Assembly (NCBI GenBank): GCA_900543475.1
Contig: UQRU01000002.1
Location: 1-64,000 of the forward strand
Length of the DNA stretch: 64,000 nt
Reading direction: 5' to 3'
Source of the DNA: an uncultured Eubacteriales bacterium
Lineage (GTDB): Bacteria > Bacillota > Clostridia > Christensenellales > CAG-138
A model generated the notes under the pieces. It did no database searches. It worked only from the letters and a program-made list of their open reading frames with translations, and was not told the DNA's origin. Shown here in pieces: positions 34,790 to 43,611 of this stretch (its first letter is position 1; each line of letters starts with the position of its first letter). The translations under genes were made by a program, and so were the position numbers.

Positions 34790-36025
34790 TTAACGCTTGC
34801 TGAGCACATCCGCCTCATATTGGGCAATGGCGGCATACCAGCTCTCCCGCTGGGGCGCTTGTTGCCGCCGGCAATATTCGTCCCAAACGATGCCCCAAGG
34901 ATAGGTCTTAAGCTCCTCGCTCCGATACATCAGCTCCGTGAACCGGCTTTGGGCCTGAAGGGCTTTCAGATCCTCCCAGGGCTGCAGCAGGGCATAGAGC
35001 AGGGCTTTTTGCATATTGCGGGTACCCACCACCCAGGCGGCGATCCGGTTGATGGAGGCGTCGAAATAATCCAGGCCGATCAACACCTTATGGGCTGCAT
35101 CGTTGCGGATGATCTCCTTGGCGATCTCCACCAGCTCATCCTCCAGCAGCACCACATGGTCGCTATCCCAGCGGACGCCCCGGGTCACGTGGAGGGGGAC
35201 CCGGTCAAAATAGCACAGCAAGCTGGGAAGCTTATCGCTGACCACTTCCGTGGGGTGGTAGTGGCCGTTGTCCAGCAGGTTGTAGACGCCGGGATGGGTG
35301 GCGGCATAGGCGATATAGAATTCGCTGGAACCTACCGTATAGGCTTCCAGGCCAATGCCGAACACCTTGGATTCCACGCTATCCACCACCCCGGGCAGCT
35401 TTTCTGCAAAGATCTGATCCAGGCTATCCTTGAGCCGGAGCCGGGGCCCCATACGGTCCGCCGGGATGTCTTTATATCCATCCGGCACCCATACGTTGCA
35501 GGCGGAATAGGTATGCAGCTCTTTTGCAAAATAGGCGGCGATCCGGCGGCAGGCGATCCCATGCTGGATCCAGAAGCGGCGAACGGTCTCGTCGGGACTG
35601 CTGAGGGTCAGGCTATCCGCAGCCATGGGATGGCTGAAGAAGGTGGGGTTAAAATCCAAGCCGATGCCGTTTTTCTTGGCAAAGTCCACCCAGGGCGCAA
35701 AATGCTTAGGCTCCAGTTTGTCCCGATCCACTTTTTCGCCAGGGGCAAAGATGGCGTAAGAGGCGTGCAGGTTCAGCCGCTTGGGGCCGGGGATCAGGGA
35801 AAAGGCCAGCTCCAGATCCGCCATGAGCTCCTGGGGATTACGGGCCTTGCCGGGATAGTTGCCGGTGGTCTGGATGCCCCCGGTGAGGCCGCCGTCGGAA
35901 TCGAACCCCATCACATCATCCCCCTGCCAGCAATGGATGCTAATGGGGATATTGGAAAGGGTATCCAGCGCCTTTTCAACATCGACGCCTATGTCAGCAT
36001 ACATTTTTTTTGTTTGTTCCAACAT
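34790..36025 (-). CDS. rhaA: L-rhamnose isomerase
   Basis: 411 residues, near the usual 415-420. Recognised from blocks such as SIHCWQGDDVMGFD, NLHASYAIF, GIGLDFNPTFFSHP, EFYIAYAATHPGVYNLLDNGHYHPTE and IGLDYFDASINRIAAWVVG, which contain the metal-binding Glu/Asp/His residues of the TIM barrel. It converts L-rhamnose to L-rhamnulose. AAAGGAG precedes the ATG. Second gene of the leftward operon, 52 bases after rhaB. Confidence 0.96.
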   Translation of the reverse strand: MLEQTKKMYADIGVDVEKALDTLSNIPISIHCWQGDDVMGFDSDGGLTGGIQTTGNYPGKARNPQELMADLELAFSLIPGPKRLNLHASYAIFAPGEKVDRDKLEPKHFAPWVDFAKKNGIGLDFNPTFFSHPMAADSLTLSSPDETVRRFWIQHGIACRRIAAYFAKELHTYSACNVWVPDGYKDIPADRMGPRLRLKDSLDQIFAEKLPGVVDSVESKVFGIGLEAYTVGSSEFYIAYAATHPGVYNLLDNGHYHPTEVVSDKLPSLLCYFDRVPLHVTRGVRWDSDHVVLLEDELVEIAKEIIRNDAAHKVLIGLDYFDASINRIAAWVVGTRNMQKALLYALLQPWEDLKALQAQSRFTELMYRSEELKTYPWGIVWDEYCRRQQAPQRESWYAAIAQYEADVLSKR

Positions 36026-36077
36026 GGTCTAACTCCTTTGCATGAAAAGATTGATATGGCTATCCGCCCGGCTTGGA

Positions 36078-37475
36078 TCACACAGGCAGAATATCGAAGC
36101 TCTCCCGAATAGCGGCCCGGGCTTGGGTAAGGTGGGCGTATTCGCCGGCCTGGATCATTTGGCACAATAGGTTGCCAAGGGCGGTCCCCTCTACGGGCCC
36201 TGCAAAAACCGGCAGCCCGGTGGCCGCTGCGGTCATCTCGTTCAGATAGGAATCCTGGCAGCCGCCCCCCACGATGTTGATGCTGGTATATTTTTTGCCG
36301 GTGATGTGCTGCAATTCGGCGGCGGCTCCGGCATAACACTTCGCTAGGCCCCGGTAGGCGCATTGCATCAGCTGGCCTGGGGATTCCGGGATGGGCTGCT
36401 CGGTCTCCCGGCAATAGTCCCGTATGGCGCCGATCATGCTCTCAGGCGCCAGGAACCGGCTGTCGTTGGCGTCGATGACAGCCTGGAAAGTGCTGTTGCG
36501 CCGGGCCAGATCTCCCAATTGGGTATAGCTATACCGGTCGTCCAGTTCATGGCGGATAGATTGGATGATCCAAAGTCCCATAATGTTTTTTAGATAACAG
36601 TATGTGCCGTTATACCCGCCCTCGTTGGTAAGGTTATACTGCCGGCTCCGCTCGGTGGTGATGGGATTATTGAGTTCAACCCCCATCAGGCTCCAGGTGC
36701 CGCTGCTGATGTAGATGGAATGTTCGTCCGCCAAAGGCACGGCCATCACCGCAGAAGCGGTGTCGTGGGAGGCTACCAGGGATACGGTACAATTGAATCC
36801 CACCTCTTGGGCGATCTCCCGCCTCAGCTGGCCCACGGTCTCCCCGGGCATGTGGATGGGGCCGAACATGTGGGCGGGATAGCCCAGGGCGCCCAGGATC
36901 TCCGGGGCCCAGGTGCGGGTCTGGGCGTCCACCAGACCGGTGGAGGTGGCGTTGGTATACTCGTTCATATCCACCCCGGTAAGCAGATAGTTAAAGTATT
37001 CCGGGGTCATCAAAAAGCGGGCGCTGCGACGGAACCGGGCAGGGTCCTCCCGGCGGGTGGCCCATAACTGATAGATGGAATTGAAGGGCTGACGCTGGAT
37101 GCCTGTGAGGCTATACAGCTGCTTTTCTGAGATGCGGGCGCTGACCTCGGGCACGGCGCTTTCGTTGCGGCCGTCCCGGTAGGCCATGAAGGGGCCGATG
37201 GGCTGGCCGCTGCTATCCAGCAATACGTAATCCACCGCCCAGGTGTCGATGCCCAGGCTTACCGGGATCTTCCCCGCCGCCTTGCAAGCCTTCATGCCCT
37301 CCAGGATATGCCCGAACAGGGCGTCGTAATCCCAGCAAAGCAGCTCCCCTTGCCGGACTAAATTATTGGGGAAGCGGTAGACTTCATCCAGGAGGATCTT
37401 GCCGTTTTTGACATATCCCAAAATATGCCGGCCGCTGGAAGCGCCGATGTCGATCGCAAGGAAATAGTTTGTCAT
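36078..37475 (-). CDS. rhaB: L-rhamnulokinase
   Basis: 465 residues from ATG 37475 (MTNYFLAIDIGASSGRHI), with AAGGAAGGA upstream. FGGY-kinase fold: N-terminal phosphate-1 loop IDIGASSGRH, SLGIDTWAVDYVLLD with the catalytic Asp region, ASHDTASAVMAVP, ISSGTWSLMG, and the adenosine motif NIVGGGCQDSYLNEMTA. It phosphorylates L-rhamnulose with ATP. First gene of the leftward operon, divergent from an AraC regulator that probably activates it. Confidence 0.96.
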   Translation of the reverse strand: MTNYFLAIDIGASSGRHILGYVKNGKILLDEVYRFPNNLVRQGELLCWDYDALFGHILEGMKACKAAGKIPVSLGIDTWAVDYVLLDSSGQPIGPFMAYRDGRNESAVPEVSARISEKQLYSLTGIQRQPFNSIYQLWATRREDPARFRRSARFLMTPEYFNYLLTGVDMNEYTNATSTGLVDAQTRTWAPEILGALGYPAHMFGPIHMPGETVGQLRREIAQEVGFNCTVSLVASHDTASAVMAVPLADEHSIYISSGTWSLMGVELNNPITTERSRQYNLTNEGGYNGTYCYLKNIMGLWIIQSIRHELDDRYSYTQLGDLARRNSTFQAVIDANDSRFLAPESMIGAIRDYCRETEQPIPESPGQLMQCAYRGLAKCYAGAAAELQHITGKKYTSINIVGGGCQDSYLNEMTAAATGLPVFAGPVEGTALGNLLCQMIQAGEYAHLTQARAAIRESFDILPV

Positions 37476-37562
37476 GGAACTGCATCCTTCCTTTATTAGA
37501 CTTGCCAATGGGGACCCATACGCGCCCATAACCAGGGACGATACGCAGAAAAGATGAGGCCG

Positions 37563-37672
37563 CCCCAAGTGAAGTGGGGGGATGGTTTGATTATAAAGGC
37601 AGAGACAAAGGGGGAACAATGACAGGTGTTGACCAAAAAACTGTCTTTTCTTGCAGACGGAAGAATTGCGAT
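37563..37672 (-). promoter_or_regulatory. rhaB promoter region with candidate AraC-type site
   Basis: Minus strand TATAAT at 37590-37595 lacks a good -35 box, as in activator-dependent promoters. Upstream, GCAGACGGAAGAATTGCGAT (37653-37672) read on the minus strand resembles the site at 39831-39850 before the ABC importer. Downstream, CCCCA at 37563-37567 and TGGGG at 37575-37579 form a small dyad that could serve as an operator or attenuating hairpin. Confidence 0.4.
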
Positions 37673-37707
37673 GATACGAATATATCTTGGGAAAATCATA
37701 GTTTGCA

Positions 37708-37736
37708 TTGTCATAGCAAAAAAAATCTGCTACTAT
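37708..37736 (+). promoter_or_regulatory. Promoter of the AraC regulator
   Basis: TTGTCA (37708-37713), 17 bases, TACTAT (37731-37736). Transcription would start near 37743, which excludes the in-frame ATG at 37735 and supports 37780. Confidence 0.65.
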
Positions 37737-37779
37737 GAATCCAAACCAGCCCCTTGGGGCAGAGGGAAAGGAACCCGGC

Positions 37780-38757
37780 ATGCAACAGAAATTGATCGAC
37801 AGGCTATCCATCATCACCGAGGAGGAACGGCAGATCCTTGCGGGAACAGGAGAGATCAACCGCAGCATTTTTACTGCGCCGGATAGCTTTATCGTGGACG
37901 CGGATAAGCTCATGGGCAGGGGGGAATTGGTGGCGGCCCGGCATCACGCCCGGTTTGCCCCCTATCCCAATCATTCCCACAACTATGTGGAGATGATCTA
38001 TATGTGCAGCGGCTCCACCACCCATATCATCAACGGCAAGGAACGGGTGGAATTGCGCACCGGCAACATACTGCTTTTGAACCGGCATACCAGCCACGCC
38101 ATAGAGACCACCGGGCAGGAGGACATCGCGGTAAATTTTGTGATGCGCCAGGGGCTGTTCGACCTGGCCATGGAGTTGTTGGACCGGGAAGACCCCCTGA
38201 GCGATTTTGTCAGTTCATCCCTGCGCAGCCGGGAGGAACGGGGCTTTTTGCTGTTCAATGTGGCCCATGCCATGCCGGTGCAGAACCTGATGGAAAACCT
38301 GGTCTGGTCCGTTTTGAACCGGCCCAACAACAGCGAAAAAATAAACAGGGCCACCTTGGCCCTGCTGTTTATCCAGCTGGTGAATTATTTGGATAAGCTG
38401 GTACAGACCAGCGATGAGGATTATGAGCGGGCCTTGGTATTAAAAGCCCTGGAATATGTGGAGACCAGCTACCGGGACGCAAGCCTGGGGGAGCTTTCGG
38501 CCATGCTGAACCAATCTGTGAGCCGGCTCAGCCGCCTGATCTCCCGGCAGACCGGCCGCTCCTTTTCCCAGCATTTGCAGCAGGCCAAATTCCACGCCGC
38601 GCTAAGGCTATTGCGGGAAAGCGACCTGCCGGTGGCGGATATCGCCGCGGCGGTAGGCTATTCCAACCAAAGCTTTTTTTATCGCTGCTTCCATAGCCGC
38701 TTTGGATGTACGCCCCGGGAATATCGCCTGGCCCAGCAAAAAAAGCAGCATCAATAG
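37780..38757 (+). CDS. AraC-family regulator of the rhamnose operon
   Basis: 325 residues from ATG 37780, with AAAGGAA upstream. The N-terminal AraC-type cupin (about 45-125: HSHNYVEMIYMCSGSTTHIINGKERVELRTGNILLLNRHTSHAIE region) binds the inducer. The C-terminal double helix-turn-helix (about 225-322) has LGELSAMLNQSVSRLSRLI and IAAAVGYSNQSFFYRCFHSRFG. Divergent from rhaB, so the likely role is rhamnose-responsive activation of rhaBA and the importer, like RhaR/RhaS. Its stop overlaps the convergent AraC pseudogene by a few bases. Confidence 0.9.
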   Translation: MQQKLIDRLSIITEEERQILAGTGEINRSIFTAPDSFIVDADKLMGRGELVAARHHARFAPYPNHSHNYVEMIYMCSGSTTHIINGKERVELRTGNILLLNRHTSHAIETTGQEDIAVNFVMRQGLFDLAMELLDREDPLSDFVSSSLRSREERGFLLFNVAHAMPVQNLMENLVWSVLNRPNNSEKINRATLALLFIQLVNYLDKLVQTSDEDYERALVLKALEYVETSYRDASLGELSAMLNQSVSRLSRLISRQTGRSFSQHLQQAKFHAALRLLRESDLPVADIAAAVGYSNQSFFYRCFHSRFGCTPREYRLAQQKKQHQ

Positions 38758-39650
38758 GGCTGCTGGCTGTTGTACCAATTGCGCCGGTAAGCGGAGGGGG
38801 TATCCCCTTCGCTTTTTCTAAATAGGTTGATGAAATGGCTGGTGTTGTATACGCCCACGCTGGCCGCGATCTGGCTAATGGAATTGCTGGAGGTGCGCAG
38901 GAGCTCTTTGGCTTTATTGATCCGGGTCTGGATGAGAAATTCATTGGGCGTAAAACCAGTATAGCGCTTGAATAGCTTTAGAAAATAATATTTATTCAGG
39001 TTGTAACGGCGGGAAAGGTCGTCCAGGGTGATGTGCTCTCCAAAGTGCTCCCCAAGATAGGCCCGGGCATCCTGAACACAGGCGGGGATCACAGCCCCGC
39101 TGTTGCTTTTTGTGGTGGCGCAAATCAGCTCCGACAAAAGCCGGGTCATCATGGAGGAAGCCTTTACGTCGGTGATCAGGCTGGTGGCTTCGGTACGGTA
39201 CAAGGTGATCAGATCGAAGAGGATGGAGGAGGGCAGGTTGGGTTGGTCTTAGATGGTGACGCTGTTGGCGCCTTGGTTTAGGGAGAGGAAAAGATCGTAA
39301 TATTGCTTGGCGCTGCCGCCGTAAAAGTGGACCCACACCATGCGCCAGTTCCCCGTATGGGGTGAGGTGCGGTAATATTGGTAGTTTTGGCAGTCAATGA
39401 ACAAGGCTTGGCTGGATCGGATGGAGAAGGTCTGGCCGTTGTAATCCATGATGCCCTCGCCGCTGAGGGTGTATTTGATCAGGTAGGAGGGCAGGTTGCG
39501 GCGGGTGGTAAAATATTCCGGCCCGGCAATAAAATCCCCCAGCTCCTGCACATAAATTAGATTGCTTTTGGCGGTGGCAGTGGGGTTTACCGTTAGCCAG
39601 GTGGATTCCGGCGCTAGGTCCAGTTTATAGCTTAGGTGGATCTGGGACAT
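38751..39650 (-). pseudogene. AraC-family regulator interrupted by one in-frame stop codon
   Basis: One continuous reading frame runs from ATG 39650 (GGAGG upstream) to the stop at 38751, broken only by TAA at 39249-39251. Before it lies a typical AraC sensor domain (YFTTRRNLPSYLIKYTLSGEG, QALFIDCQNYQYYRT, WVHFYGGSAKQYYDLF). After it, in the same frame, come DQPNLPSSILFDLITLYRTE and a full helix-turn-helix pair (ITLDDLSRRYNLNKYYFLKLF, IAASVGVYNTSHFINLFRKSEG). The intact length would be about 299 residues, normal for the family. A single substitution explains it. Either a young pseudogene or a sequencing error; restart at TTG 39203 might still make a free DNA-binding domain. Confidence 0.85.
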
Positions 39651-39681
39651 AAGGACCTCCTTTAGGTAATAGCAAGATACT

Positions 39682-39711
39682 ATTATAACAGAACAATAAA
39701 GAGTGATGACA
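39682..39711 (-). promoter_or_regulatory. Candidate promoter of the interrupted AraC gene
   Basis: Minus strand TGTCAT (39706-39711), 18 bases, TATAAT (39682-39687). Confidence 0.4.
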
Positions 39712-39830
39712 CGCCAATTTTGCGCCCCTATAATAAATTTAACACACGAAACATTCCTTGACAACCGTAGGAATCGCATCTAATGTGCCGGATTTTCGGC
39801 AGAATATCAGCACATATTTAAGCTAGCATA

Positions 39831-39908
39831 ATCGTAATTTTTTCGGACGCAAAATTCAGGAGAAAATCACGACAGAATACCTTTATCTATTCACAAAAGC
39901 AATATAGT
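39831..39908 (+). promoter_or_regulatory. Promoter region of the ABC importer with a site shared with rhaB
   Basis: ATCGTAATTTTTTCGGACGC (39831-39850) matches the rhaB-upstream site at most positions and has the same orientation relative to its gene. A -10-like TATAGT lies at 39903-39908, about 52 bases further (57 at rhaB), again without a good -35 box. The remaining AT-rich gap (39712-39830, 39909-39995) shows no gene. Confidence 0.4.
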
Positions 39909-39995
39909 GTTGTTCATTAGGACCGACCCATATAGAAAGCGCAAGACCAAACACGCCGGCCATGGGCGAAGCCGTCAGCTGAGAGGAGGATGGAA

Positions 39996-41504
39996 GTGGC
40001 GGAATATGTATTAGAACTCAGGGGGATCACCAAGATCTTCCCAGGCGTAAAAGCCTTGAACCGGGTGGACTTTCAGCTGCTGCCCGGGGAGATCCATGCC
40101 CTAATGGGGGAAAATGGGGCGGGGAAATCCACCTTTATCAAGGTGATTACGGGGGTACATAAGGCAGAGGAGGGCGTTATGTACCTGGATGGGAAGCAGG
40201 TGTCCTTCCGCAATCCCAAGGACGCCCAACAGGCGGGCATTGCCGCTATCTACCAGCATGTGACCGCCTACCCCCACCTTACGGTGACGGAAAACATCTT
40301 TATGGGCCACGAAAAAGTCCGCCGGGGCGTGATCCAATGGAAGGAAATGCACCGGGACGCCCAGACGTTGCTGGACGAGTTGAATGCGGATTTCCGCTCC
40401 ACCACCTTAATGGGCGCGTTGAGCGTGGCCCAGCAGCAGATGGTGGAGATCGCCAAGGCTCTGTCCATGCATGCCCGGATCATCATCATGGACGAACCCA
40501 CTGCCTCCCTTACCAAGAAGGAGTCCGAAGAACTGTATCGCATTACGGAAAAGCTGCGGGACGAGGGCGCGTCCATCATTTTCATTTCCCATCGGTTTGA
40601 AGATATGTATCGCCTAGCAGACCGGGTGACGGTTTTCCGGGACGCGGAATACATCGGCACCTATCAGGTGGACGAGATCACCAATGGAGAGCTGATCACC
40701 GCCATGGTAGGCCGGGAGATCAAGGACCTATTCCCCAAGCCCACGGTGGAGTTAGGGCCGGAGATCCTGCGGGTAGAAGGCTTAAGCCGCACCGGTTATT
40801 TCCGGGACGTCTCCTTTAGCGTGCGCAAGGGCGAGATCGTGGGCCTCACGGGCCTGGTGGGCGCCGGCCGCACGGAGGTGATCCAGACCATCTTCGGCAT
40901 CGCCAAAAAGAACAAAGGCAAGATCTTCCTGGAAGGGAAGGAAGTGCACATTCATCGGCCTGCGGACGCCATGGAGCTGGGCATCGGCCTGCTGCCGGAG
41001 GACCGGCAGCTCCAGGGGCTGATCCTGGATTGGGGCATCGGCAGCAACATCACCTTGCCGGAGCTGCGCAAATACGCGAAAAAGGGCGTATTCACCCGGG
41101 ACAAGGTAAGCAACCAAGTGGCCAAGGAACTGGCAGAGCGGGTGGATACCAAGGCGGTATCCGTGTTTGATAAGGCCAGCTCCCTATCCGGCGGCAACCA
41201 GCAAAAGGTGGTGGTGGCCAAGATCCTGGCCTCCAACCTGAAGGTGCTCATCATGGACGAACCCACAAAGGGCGTAGACGTGGGCGCCAAAGCCGCCATT
41301 TACGAAATCATGGGGGATCTGGCCCAGCAGGGCTACGCCATCGTGATGATCTCCTCGGAAATGCCGGAGATCCTGGGCATGTGCGACCGGGTGTTCGTCA
41401 TGTGCGACGGCCGGGTGACCGGCGAGCTGGATCGCAAGGAGGCCAGCCAGGAGCTGATCCTGGAGCTGGCCATGTCCAAGAGCCGGACCGGGCAAACCGC
41501 CTAA
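39996..41504 (+). CDS. Sugar ABC importer, fused double ATPase (RbsA/RhaT type)
   Basis: 502 residues from GTG 39996, six bases after AGGAGG; ATG 39990 would touch that site. Two ABC cassettes: the first with GENGAGKSTF, signature LSVAQQQM and IIMDEPTAS; the second with a degenerate P-loop GLVGAGRTE, signature LSGGNQQKV and IMDEPTKGVDVG. This tandem form with an imperfect second P-loop is typical of CUT2 sugar importers. With two permeases and one binding protein it resembles the rhizobial rhamnose importer RhaSTPQ and the AI-2 importer. Confidence 0.92.
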   Translation: MAEYVLELRGITKIFPGVKALNRVDFQLLPGEIHALMGENGAGKSTFIKVITGVHKAEEGVMYLDGKQVSFRNPKDAQQAGIAAIYQHVTAYPHLTVTENIFMGHEKVRRGVIQWKEMHRDAQTLLDELNADFRSTTLMGALSVAQQQMVEIAKALSMHARIIIMDEPTASLTKKESEELYRITEKLRDEGASIIFISHRFEDMYRLADRVTVFRDAEYIGTYQVDEITNGELITAMVGREIKDLFPKPTVELGPEILRVEGLSRTGYFRDVSFSVRKGEIVGLTGLVGAGRTEVIQTIFGIAKKNKGKIFLEGKEVHIHRPADAMELGIGLLPEDRQLQGLILDWGIGSNITLPELRKYAKKGVFTRDKVSNQVAKELAERVDTKAVSVFDKASSLSGGNQQKVVVAKILASNLKVLIMDEPTKGVDVGAKAAIYEIMGDLAQQGYAIVMISSEMPEILGMCDRVFVMCDGRVTGELDRKEASQELILELAMSKSRTGQTA

Positions 41505-41517
41505 GGAGGGAACCAAC

Positions 41518-42534
41518 ATGGAAAAATCATCCTTTGTCACAGCCCTCAAGCGGCTGCTCCGGGTGCGGGAAGCCAGCCTATTCCTGGTGCTGGCGCTGCT
41601 ATGCGCGGTGATCCAGCTGCGCAATTCCAACTTCCTCACCCCCAACGTGATCAACTCCATCTTTAAAAACTACGCCTACACCATGACCATGTCCGTGGGC
41701 ATGCTGCTGGTGCTGCTCATCGGGGGCATCGATATTTCCGTAGGCGCTACCTTGGCCCTGGCGGGCATGTCCGCCGCCCTCTTGCAAAAGGCGGAGATCC
41801 TGCCAAACGCGGTCACCGTTTACCTGTTCAGCACAGGGGTGGGCCTGGTTTGCGGCATCGTCATCGGCCTGGTCATCGCCAAAGGCAAGGTCATCCCCAT
41901 CATCGCCACCCTGGGTTTCATGTATATCTACCGGGGCCTGACCTACTTCGTATCCGACAGCACCTGGGTGGGTACCGCCTACATGCTCCAGGATTTCAAG
42001 ACCTTTGCCCAGGGTACCACCCTGGGGATCAACAACCTGGTATGCATCACCCTGTGCGTCTATGTGGTGTTTTTCATCATCCTGCGCTGGACCCGGATCG
42101 GCCGGCAGATCTACGCGGTAGGCTCCAACGTGGAGGCGGCTGAGGTAAGCGGTATTCCCATCGACCGGATCAAGATCCTGGTCTACGCCATCAACGGGGC
42201 CATTGCCGGCCTGTGCGGCTCCATGTATACCGGCTATTACGCCTCCGCCCAGAACGATATGGCCACCGGCTCGGAAATGGACATCATTGCCGCCTGCGTC
42301 ATTGGCGGTGTGAGCCTGAGCGGCGGCCAGGGCAGCGTGGTGGGGGTATTCTTAGGGGCGGTGACCATTGCGGTCATCAGCAAATCCCTGAGCATGGTGG
42401 GCATCGACCCCTTCTGGCAGCAGGCGCTAAAAGGCGGCATCATCCTGGCGGCTATCATCATCAATGTGCTGGTCCAGCGGAGCATCACCAAACGGACCTT
42501 GGAAGCAAGGGAGGCATTGAGCCATGAGCGTTAA
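41518..42534 (+). CDS. Sugar ABC importer permease 1 (CUT2 family)
   Basis: 338 residues, about eight to ten transmembrane helices. CUT2/RbsC pattern: LLIGGIDISVGATLALAGM, IGLVIAKGKVIPIIATLGFMYIYRGL, AVGSNVEAAEVSGIPIDRIKILVYAINGAIAGLCG and IIAACVIGGVSLSGGQGS. AAGGAGG lies before the ATG. It overlaps the second permease gene by 11 bases, so the two are translationally coupled and probably form a heterodimer. Confidence 0.92.
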   Translation: MEKSSFVTALKRLLRVREASLFLVLALLCAVIQLRNSNFLTPNVINSIFKNYAYTMTMSVGMLLVLLIGGIDISVGATLALAGMSAALLQKAEILPNAVTVYLFSTGVGLVCGIVIGLVIAKGKVIPIIATLGFMYIYRGLTYFVSDSTWVGTAYMLQDFKTFAQGTTLGINNLVCITLCVYVVFFIILRWTRIGRQIYAVGSNVEAAEVSGIPIDRIKILVYAINGAIAGLCGSMYTGYYASAQNDMATGSEMDIIAACVIGGVSLSGGQGSVVGVFLGAVTIAVISKSLSMVGIDPFWQQALKGGIILAAIIINVLVQRSITKRTLEAREALSHER

Positions 42535-43564
42535 CAAATCCGGCCGTACCATCCAGGCGACCCGCAAGGTCACAGCCAAAACCATCCTCCTGCGTTGGGA
42601 GACCATGCTGGTGTTCCTGTTCCTGGCGGTAAACGCCATGAACATTGCCATCTCTCCCAACTACCTTAACGCCTATAACCTGTTTACCAACGTAAACAGC
42701 TTCCTGGTCAAGGGTATGGTAGCCCTGCCCATGGCCTACATCCTCCTGCTGGGAGAGATCGACCTTTCCGTAGGTTCCACCGTGTGTTTGGCGGCTACCA
42801 TCTTGGGCATCGTCTACAATGCAACGGGTTCGGCGGTGTTGGGGATCTTGGCTGCCCTGGCAGTGGGACTGGCCTGCGGGGTAATAAACGGCGTGATCCT
42901 GACCCAGTTCCCAGAGCTGGCGCCCATGATCGTCACCTTAGCCACCATGACCCTATTCCGGGGCATCTCCATGAAGATCCTAGGGGATACCTCTACCTCG
43001 GGCATGCGGGATGTAGCTTGGTTTGGTCAGCTGTATGAGGCCCGGTTGGGAGTGGTGCCGTATCTGTTCCTGCTGTTCTGCCTGCTGGCGGTGGTGTTCG
43101 GCCTGGTCATGCACCGGACCGTGTATGGCCGGCACATGTTTGCCGTGGGCACCAACCGGCTGGCGGCGGAATACGCGGCGGTGAACGTGCACCGGGTGCG
43201 GATGATCGCCTATAGCGTAACCGGGCTTATGTGCGGCTTGGCGGCGGTGTTCTACTGCTCCTGGATGGGATCGGTAAAGAGCAACGTGGCGGAGGGCTAT
43301 GAGCTGGAAGCCATCTCCATGTGCGTGCTGGGAGGCGTTTCCACTGCCGGCGGCAAGGGCACCTTCCCCGGGGTGATCATCGCCATCTTCATCGTGGGCC
43401 TGCTGCGCTATGGCCTGGGATTGATCAACGTGAATACCCAGACCATTCGCATCATCATCGGCGCCATGCTGATCCTGGCGGTCATGCTGCCTAACCTGGG
43501 GCTGGAACGCTTGTTCCGCAAGCGGGCCAAGAAGCAGGATGCCCCTGTAGAACCATCGATGTGA
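42524..43564 (+). CDS. Sugar ABC importer permease 2 (CUT2 family)
   Basis: 346 residues, homologous to permease 1: LLGEIDLSVGSTVCLAAT, VINGVILTQFPELAPMIVTLATMTLFRG, AVGTNRLAAEYAAVNVHRVRMIAYSVTGLMCGLAA and SMCVLGGVSTAGGKGT. The start ATG 42524 lies within the end of the previous gene. Together with the ATPase and the binding protein it forms a complete importer. Confidence 0.92.
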   Translation: MSVNKSGRTIQATRKVTAKTILLRWETMLVFLFLAVNAMNIAISPNYLNAYNLFTNVNSFLVKGMVALPMAYILLLGEIDLSVGSTVCLAATILGIVYNATGSAVLGILAALAVGLACGVINGVILTQFPELAPMIVTLATMTLFRGISMKILGDTSTSGMRDVAWFGQLYEARLGVVPYLFLLFCLLAVVFGLVMHRTVYGRHMFAVGTNRLAAEYAAVNVHRVRMIAYSVTGLMCGLAAVFYCSWMGSVKSNVAEGYELEAISMCVLGGVSTAGGKGTFPGVIIAIFIVGLLRYGLGLINVNTQTIRIIIGAMLILAVMLPNLGLERLFRKRAKKQDAPVEPSM

Positions 43565-43611
43565 ACGCCTATGCGTCCATAATAAAAAAAGCGAAAGGAA
43601 AAAGGAAAACT

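Noticed and set aside
38751-39203. C-terminal AraC half as an independent intact gene
   Set aside because: It is in frame with the N-terminal half and separated from it by one stop codon, so a single interrupted gene is the simpler reading. Independent translation from TTG 39203 is only a secondary possibility.
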